Assembly (NCBI GenBank): GCA_036389835.1
Contig: DASVWC010000010.1
Span: 47,773 to 111,772, forward strand
Reading direction: 5' to 3'
From: AC-37 sp036389835
GTDB taxonomy: Bacteria; Actinomycetota; Thermoleophilia; Solirubrobacterales; Thermoleophilaceae
Length of the DNA stretch: 64,000 nucleotides
The translations under genes and the position numbers were made by a program. The notes beneath the pieces are model-generated. The model had not been told where the DNA came from, searched no databases, and was given only the letters and a program-made list of their open reading frames with translations. Numbering within the stretch: position 1 is the stretch's first letter; each line of letters begins with the position of its first letter. This document shows positions 59,470-64,000 of this stretch, in pieces.

Positions 59470-60744
59470 CTAGCCGCGAAAGACCTCCCGCCCCGGGTAG
59501 GTCGCGTCGCCGCCCAGGGCCTCCTCGATGCGCAGGAGCTGGTTGTACTTGGCCGTGCGATCCGAGCGAGAGGGCGCGCCGGTCTTGATCTGGCCGCAGC
59601 CGGTGGCGACGGCGAGGTCGGCGATCGTCACGTCCTCGGTCTCGCCGGAGCGGTGCGACATCACGGCGGTGTAGCCGGCGTCGTGCGCGGTGCGGACCGC
59701 GTCGAGGGTCTCGGTGAGCGTGCCGATCTGGTTGACCTTGATGAGGATCGAGTTGGCGGTTCCCGACTCGATCCCGCGCCGCAGGCGCTCGGTGTTCGTC
59801 ACGAAGAGGTCGTCGCCGACCAGCTGGATCCGGTCGCCGATCCGGTCGGTCAGCGCCTTCCAGCCGTCCCAGTCCTCCTCGTCCATCCCGTCCTCGATCG
59901 AGACGACTGGGTAGCGGGAGGCGATGTCGGCCCAGTAGTCGGCCATCTCGGTGGAGGAGAGCCTGCGGCCCTCGTGCGTGAGGTCGTAGGCGCCCTCCGA
60001 GTAGAGCTCGCTGGTCGCGGGGTCCAGGGCGATGAAGACGTCCTCGCCGACCTTGTAGCCAGCCGCCTCGATCCCGTCGGCCAGCATGCCGAGCGCCGCC
60101 TCGTTCGAGTCGAGGTCGGGGGCGAAGCCGCCCTCGTCTCCCATCGCCGTCGAGAGGCCGCGGTCGTGCAGGGTGCGCTTGAGCGCGTGGAAGACCTCCA
60201 CGCCCATCCTCAGGCCGTCGGCGAACGTGGCGGCCCCGGCCGGGACGACCATGAACTCCTGGAAGTCGACGCGGTTGTCGGCGTGCGCGCCGCCGTTGAG
60301 CACGTTCATCATCGGCACCGGGAGCACGCGCGCGGCGTCGCCGCCGAGATAGCGCCACAGCGTCAGGCCGTTCTCGCTGGCGGCGGCCTTCGCGGCGGCG
60401 AGCGAGACGCCGAGGATCGCGTTGGCGCCGAGGCGGGCCTTGTTGGGCGTGCCGTCGAGCTCGATCATGCGGTTGTCGAGGCCCTGCTGGTCGGCCGCGT
60501 TGGCGCCGCGCAGCGCGCCGGCCAGCTCGCCGTTCACGTTCGCGACCGCGCGCGCGACGCCCTTGCCGTCCCACGCGTCCTCGCCGTCGCGCAGCTCGAC
60601 GGCCTCGAACTCGCCGGTGGAGGCGCCGGAGGGCACGATCGCGCGCCCGGCGGCCCCGGAGTCCAGCGTCAGCTCGACCTCCACGGTCGGGTTGCCGCGG
60701 CTGTCGAGTACCTGCCGCGCGTGGATCTGCTCGATCTGGCTCAT
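59470..60744 (-). CDS. eno: Enolase
   Basis: The 424-residue glycolytic enzyme interconverts 2-phosphoglycerate and phosphoenolpyruvate. Marks: IHARQVLDSRGNPTVEVE, PSGASTGEFEAVELRDG, NVLNGGAHADNRVDFQEFM, GDEGGFAPDL, SIEDGMDEEDW, LVGDDLFVTN, the catalytic Lys in ILIKVNQIGTLTET, and SHRSGETED. GGAGG lies before the ATG, which overlaps the mazG stop as ATGA. The motif set is complete. Confidence 0.98.
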   Translation of the reverse strand: MSQIEQIHARQVLDSRGNPTVEVELTLDSGAAGRAIVPSGASTGEFEAVELRDGEDAWDGKGVARAVANVNGELAGALRGANAADQQGLDNRMIELDGTPNKARLGANAILGVSLAAAKAAASENGLTLWRYLGGDAARVLPVPMMNVLNGGAHADNRVDFQEFMVVPAGAATFADGLRMGVEVFHALKRTLHDRGLSTAMGDEGGFAPDLDSNEAALGMLADGIEAAGYKVGEDVFIALDPATSELYSEGAYDLTHEGRRLSSTEMADYWADIASRYPVVSIEDGMDEEDWDGWKALTDRIGDRIQLVGDDLFVTNTERLRRGIESGTANSILIKVNQIGTLTETLDAVRTAHDAGYTAVMSHRSGETEDVTIADLAVATGCGQIKTGAPSRSDRTAKYNQLLRIEEALGGDATYPGREVFRG

Positions 60745-61541
60745 CGCCCTCCTTCGATCTGACTCCTCATACGGTCGGCGGCGGCGCGGAGCGCGAGCTC
60801 CGGGTCCACCCTCAGCTCGCGGGCGAGGGCGACGGCGGCGAGGAGCAGGTCGCCGACGGCGTCGAAGCGCTCGTCGCGGCCCCCGTCCATGATCGCGCCC
60901 GGCTCCGTGCCGTCCCCCGGCTCGATCAGCGAAGCGGCCGCGCTGGCGGCCCGCAGGCGCTCGCGGGCGCCCTCCGCGGGCCACTCGCGGCCGGCGCCGC
61001 CGGCTCGCCGCAGCAGCTTCCGCGCATACAGCGTCCCGGGCAGCGTCTCGGGCACGTCGCCGAAGATGCCGGCCTCGCGGCCCGCCTCGCCCTGCTTGAT
61101 CCGGTCCCAGTTGCGCAGGACCTCGGCGGCGCCCTCGACCTCCACGTCCCCGAACACGTGCGGGTGGCGGCGGATCAGCTTGGTGCGGCAGTGGTCGGCC
61201 ACCTCGGCGAGCCCGCCGGCGCCGCGCTCCTCGAGCAGCAGGGCGAGGAAGTGCACCTGGAAGAGCACGTCGCCGAGCTCGTCGAGCAGCTTGGCGTCGT
61301 CGCCGCGCTGGGCCGCGTCCGCCAGCTCGTAGGCCTCCTCGACCGTGTGCGGCACGATCGAGCGCTCGTCCTGCTCGCGATCCCAGGGGCACTCGACCCG
61401 CAGGTGGCGGGTCACCTCGTCGAGGCGCCTGACGGCGTCGGCGGCGGCAGCGGCCGCGCCCGAGGCGGGCACAGCGGCCGCGCCCGAGGCGGGCACGCTC
61501 GCGGCCGCCTCCGGCCCGGCTTCGCGCGGGGCGTCCGCCAC
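60741..61541 (-). CDS. mazG: MazG nucleotide pyrophosphohydrolase
   Basis: The 266-residue product of GTG 61541 has the MazG fold: LDEVTRHLRVECPWDREQD, TVEEAYELADAAQRGDDAKLLDELGDVLFQVHFLA with the EExxE and ExxD metal ligands, then RRHPHVFGD and NWDRIKQ. A second, weaker MazG-like half follows. The N-terminus holds a tandem duplication (VPASGAAA twice). It removes non-canonical NTPs. GTG 61541 is set by the stop of the upstream gene at 61552. Confidence 0.9.
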   Translation of the reverse strand: MADAPREAGPEAAASVPASGAAAVPASGAAAAAADAVRRLDEVTRHLRVECPWDREQDERSIVPHTVEEAYELADAAQRGDDAKLLDELGDVLFQVHFLALLLEERGAGGLAEVADHCRTKLIRRHPHVFGDVEVEGAAEVLRNWDRIKQGEAGREAGIFGDVPETLPGTLYARKLLRRAGGAGREWPAEGARERLRAASAAASLIEPGDGTEPGAIMDGGRDERFDAVGDLLLAAVALARELRVDPELALRAAADRMRSQIEGGR

Positions 61542-61551
61542 CCGGCCCGGG

Positions 61552-62910
61552 CTAGCCGCCCGGCGGGACCTGCTGGGGCGGCGCCTGCTGCGGCGGTGCT
61601 CCGCCCTGCTGCGGCGGCGCGCCCTGCGGCGGCGCGCCCTGCGGCGGCGCCGCTCCCTGCGGAGGCGCGGCGCCGCCGGGCGGCACCTGGCCCGGCACGC
61701 CACCCGGCAGCCCACCCGGAACCTGCGGCTGCGGCTGGCCCGAGTCCTTCGTGGGCGGTCCGCCCTGCGGCTGGTTCTGCTGCTGTTGCTGCTGCTCGTC
61801 CGCCGGCTTCGGGCCGTTCTTGCACTGGCTCGTCTTGAAGTCGTCGGCGCAGACGGTCTCGTCGCGGTAGCGCTTCTGGAAGTCCTTGACGAAGTCGTTC
61901 AGGGCGTCCTGCTGCTCCTGCGACTTGAGCAGGTTCTTGATCGTCTCGGTGGCCTGCTGGAGGCTCTGCTGCGTGGCGGCGGTGACCTTGGTCACCTCGA
62001 AGACGTAGAAGCCGAACTGGGTCTTGACCGGACCCTGGACCTCGCCCTCCTTCGCGCCGAAGATCGCGTCGTCGAAGGCCTTCTCCTGGGTCCCCTTGGT
62101 CACGCCGGGGAGCTTGCCGCCCTGCGACTTGGACGCCGTGTCCTCGGAGTACTTCTTCACCACCTCCTTCCAGGCGGTGCCCTTCTTCAGCTCGACGAGC
62201 GCCTTCTTCGCGTCGTCCTCCTTCTTGGTCAGCACGACCTGGAGGTCGCGGCTCTCGGGCGTCGAGAAGCGCTGCTTGTTCTCGTTGTAGTAGTCCTCGA
62301 TCTCCTTCGGGGACGGGTCGCCCTTGCCCTCGACGACCTTCGCCTGAAGCTGGTTGGTGAGGACGGAGAGCTTGACCTGGAAGAGCAGGTCCTGCTCGGT
62401 GCGCCCGGAGGACTTGAGGAAGTCCTGGTACTCCTTCTCCTTCGGGAACGCCTGCTTCTTCTGCTCCTCGAAGGTCTTCTTGACCTCCTCGGGCGTGGCG
62501 TCGACCCCGCGCTTCTTGGCCTCCTGCTGGAGCCACTCGGCGGAGATCAGGAACTGCATCGTCTGCTCCTTGAGCCCGTCGTACTCCTGCTTGCACTGCG
62601 ACTTGAGCTGGTCGTCGGGCGGAGGCGCGGCGCCCTGCTGCTGCGGCTGCGCCTTCTTCTTCGCGGCGATGCACTTCGTGAAGCTGGGTGGGTCCGGGAC
62701 GGACACCGGCGCGGCCTCCTGGCCGGGCTGGCCCTGGGCCTGCTGGCGGGCGGCCGCCTGGAGCCAGTGGTCGAACGCAGCCTTCTCGATCTTCGTGTCG
62801 CCGACCTTCGCGACGGCGCCGGCGGGGACGTCGTCGCCACAGCCGGAGGCGGCGACCACGAGGGCCGCGAGCGCGGCGAGGAGAACGGTGAGGCGGAGGG
62901 TTCTGAGCAT
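61552..62910 (-). CDS. Parvulin-type peptidyl-prolyl isomerase lipoprotein
   Basis: The 452-residue protein starts at ATG 62910 with a lipoprotein signal (LAALVVAASGC, Cys anchor), a SurA-like N-domain, and a parvulin domain (RDLQVVLTKKEDDAKKAL, WKEVVKKYSED, QGPVKTQFGFYVFEVTKV). The C-terminal 90 residues are Gln/Pro/Gly-rich repeats (GAPPQ units). It should fold exported proteins outside the membrane. Upstream, on the same strand, lies mfd. Confidence 0.9.
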   Translation of the reverse strand: MLRTLRLTVLLAALAALVVAASGCGDDVPAGAVAKVGDTKIEKAAFDHWLQAAARQQAQGQPGQEAAPVSVPDPPSFTKCIAAKKKAQPQQQGAAPPPDDQLKSQCKQEYDGLKEQTMQFLISAEWLQQEAKKRGVDATPEEVKKTFEEQKKQAFPKEKEYQDFLKSSGRTEQDLLFQVKLSVLTNQLQAKVVEGKGDPSPKEIEDYYNENKQRFSTPESRDLQVVLTKKEDDAKKALVELKKGTAWKEVVKKYSEDTASKSQGGKLPGVTKGTQEKAFDDAIFGAKEGEVQGPVKTQFGFYVFEVTKVTAATQQSLQQATETIKNLLKSQEQQDALNDFVKDFQKRYRDETVCADDFKTSQCKNGPKPADEQQQQQQNQPQGGPPTKDSGQPQPQVPGGLPGGVPGQVPPGGAAPPQGAAPPQGAPPQGAPPQQGGAPPQQAPPQQVPPGG

Positions 62911-63004
62911 TCGAAGAGTCAAGTAGCCAGGGTTCAAGCGCACCTAAGGCCAGCCGGCGCAAGCCTCCCCCGGTAGGCGCGGGGGCGATCCTAGCGAAAG
63001 GCCG

Positions 63005-64000
63005 CTAGTCCGTCCCGGCCTCGGCGGCCTCCGCGCGGGGCTCCGAAGCCACCCGCAGAATCGCCTCGGCCGCGCCGACCAGCGCGGCGAAGCGCTCGGC
63101 CGCTTCGGCGGGCATCCGCACCGCGACCGTGCTGCGGCCCGACTCGTAGATCGCCTCCGGCAGCTCCGCACGCAGCTCCCTGACGGCCGCCGAGTCGAGC
63201 TCGACGGGCGAGACGCGCAGCTTGCCGCCGGCGAACCCGACGTCGCGCGCGCCGGCGCGGCCGAGCTTGATTCGCGCGTCCTGGAGCTTGATCAGGTTGC
63301 CGAGCGGCTCCGGGATCGGGCCGAAGCGGTCCTCGAGCTCGTCGCGCAGGAGCATCAGCTCGGCCACCTCGCGCGCGCCCGCGACGCGGCGGTGCACCTC
63401 GATCTTCGCGGCCTCGTAGGGCACGTAGTCGCCGGGCACGTAGGCGTCGACCGGCACGTCCACGCGGACCGGCTCGGGCGCCTCCTCGGCGGAGTCGCCG
63501 GACATCCCCGCCACCGCCTCGTCGAGCATCCCCATGTAGAGCTCGAAGCCGACCGCCGCGACGTGACCGGACTGCTCGCCGCCGAGCAGGTTGCCGGCGC
63601 CGCGGATCTCGAGGTCGCGCATCGCGATCTTGAAGCCCGAGCCGAGCTCGGTGTAGTCGGAGAGGGTCGCGAGGCGGGCGGCCGCCTGCTCGGTGAGCGC
63701 CGCCGAGCTCGGGTAGAGCAGGTACGCGTAGGCGCGCTCGCGGGAGCGGCCCACGCGCCCACGGATCTGGTAGAGCTGGGCGAGCCCCAGCTGGTCGGCG
63801 CGGTCGACGATCAGCGTGTTCGCGGTGGGGATGTCGAGGCCCGACTCGACGATCGTGGTGCAGACGAGCACGTCGGTGTTGCCGCGCAGGAAGTCGAGCA
63901 TCACCGACTCGAGTGTCTTCTCGTCCATCTGCCCGTGGGCCACGCGCACGCTCGCCTGCGGGCACAGCGCACGCACGCGCTCGGCGGTCTCGTCGATCGT
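63005..64000 (-). CDS. mfd: Transcription-repair coupling factor Mfd, C-terminal part
   Basis: The gene runs off the right edge; about 330 codons are visible. Helicase motifs V and VI are in DVLVCTTIVESGLDIPTANTLIV and QLYQIRGRVGRSRERAYAYLL, then AMRDLEIRGAGNLLGGEQSGHVAAVGFELY and the regulatory C-terminal domain (ELEDRFGPIPEPLGNLI). It removes RNA polymerase stalled at DNA damage. Near the end the sequence becomes Ala/Glu-rich. Confidence 0.95.
   Translation of the reverse strand, partial: TIDETAERVRALCPQASVRVAHGQMDEKTLESVMLDFLRGNTDVLVCTTIVESGLDIPTANTLIVDRADQLGLAQLYQIRGRVGRSRERAYAYLLYPSSAALTEQAAARLATLSDYTELGSGFKIAMRDLEIRGAGNLLGGEQSGHVAAVGFELYMGMLDEAVAGMSGDSAEEAPEPVRVDVPVDAYVPGDYVPYEAAKIEVHRRVAGAREVAELMLLRDELEDRFGPIPEPLGNLIKLQDARIKLGRAGARDVGFAGGKLRVSPVELDSAAVRELRAELPEAIYESGRSTVAVRMPAEAAERFAALVGAAEAILRVASEPRAEAAEAGTD

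Overview
The window is chromosomal DNA from a high-GC actinobacterium. The gene mix points to the Thermoleophilia (Solirubrobacterales-like): a six-gene Mce operon, CsrA in an actinobacterial setting, an ECF sigma factor carrying its own zinc-finger anti-sigma-like domain, selD together with a UGA-containing redox gene, and many start codons preceded by a TAnnnT -10 element only 6-9 nt upstream (leaderless transcripts). Lineage is inferred from gene content only; no rRNA is present.

Layout. 0-5.6 kb: secreted proteins, a DUF2867 gene behind an operator-like palindrome, a membrane protein, a cytochrome P450, and a VOC protein with an AraC regulator. 5.6-7.85 kb: three consecutive minus-strand genes (unknown protein, SnoaL-like, MFS transporter) that are all frameshifted or truncated. 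8.0-30.9 kb: a biosynthetic island. It holds a discrete carrier protein, a C-A-PCP-KS synthetase, a protein with a degenerate acyltransferase and a partial condensation domain, an A-PCP-C synthetase, a stand-alone adenylation protein with a threonine-type code, and a mycofactocin-type dehydrogenase. A tightly packed operon follows: serine protease, cupin, two tryptophan-2,3-dioxygenase-like proteins, a methyltransferase, 3,5-diaminohexanoate dehydrogenase and both subunits of lysine 5,6-aminomutase. Convergent to it lies lysine 2,3-aminomutase coupled to an acetyltransferase. 30.9-32.1 kb: a small membrane gene, a decayed PD-(D/E)XK-like gene, a terminator and initiator tRNA-Met.

32.1-37.4 kb: a peroxiredoxin-like gene with an in-frame UGA (U-x-x-C) and a SECIS-like hairpin, a Ppx/GppA phosphatase, a dispersed repeat, a candidate small RNA with its own promoter, a thiamine-diphosphate enzyme and a membrane adenylate cyclase. 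37.4-46.7 kb: six MCE genes with overlapping or abutting ends and no adjacent YrbE permease. 46.9-57.6 kb: DUF4235, two YihY paralogues, tRNA-Leu(UAA), the sigma factor, an R2-like diiron oxidase, a UPF0173 hydrolase, selD, a catalytically dead-looking rhomboid, a GCS2-type ligase, a DUF2090 protein and csrA. 57.7-64 kb: a repeat-rich protein, another copy of the dispersed repeat, an FtsB-like protein, enolase, MazG, a parvulin lipoprotein and the C-terminal part of Mfd.

How they may work together. KamA would turn lysine into beta-lysine, KamDE would move the second amino group to give 3,5-diaminohexanoate, and the dehydrogenase would give 5-amino-3-oxohexanoate. The cleavage and lyase genes that normally continue this fermentation route are absent, and synthetase genes sit beside it. 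I infer that the pathway supplies an unusual diamino or amino-keto building block to a nonribosomal peptide/polyketide-like product. No product is identified.
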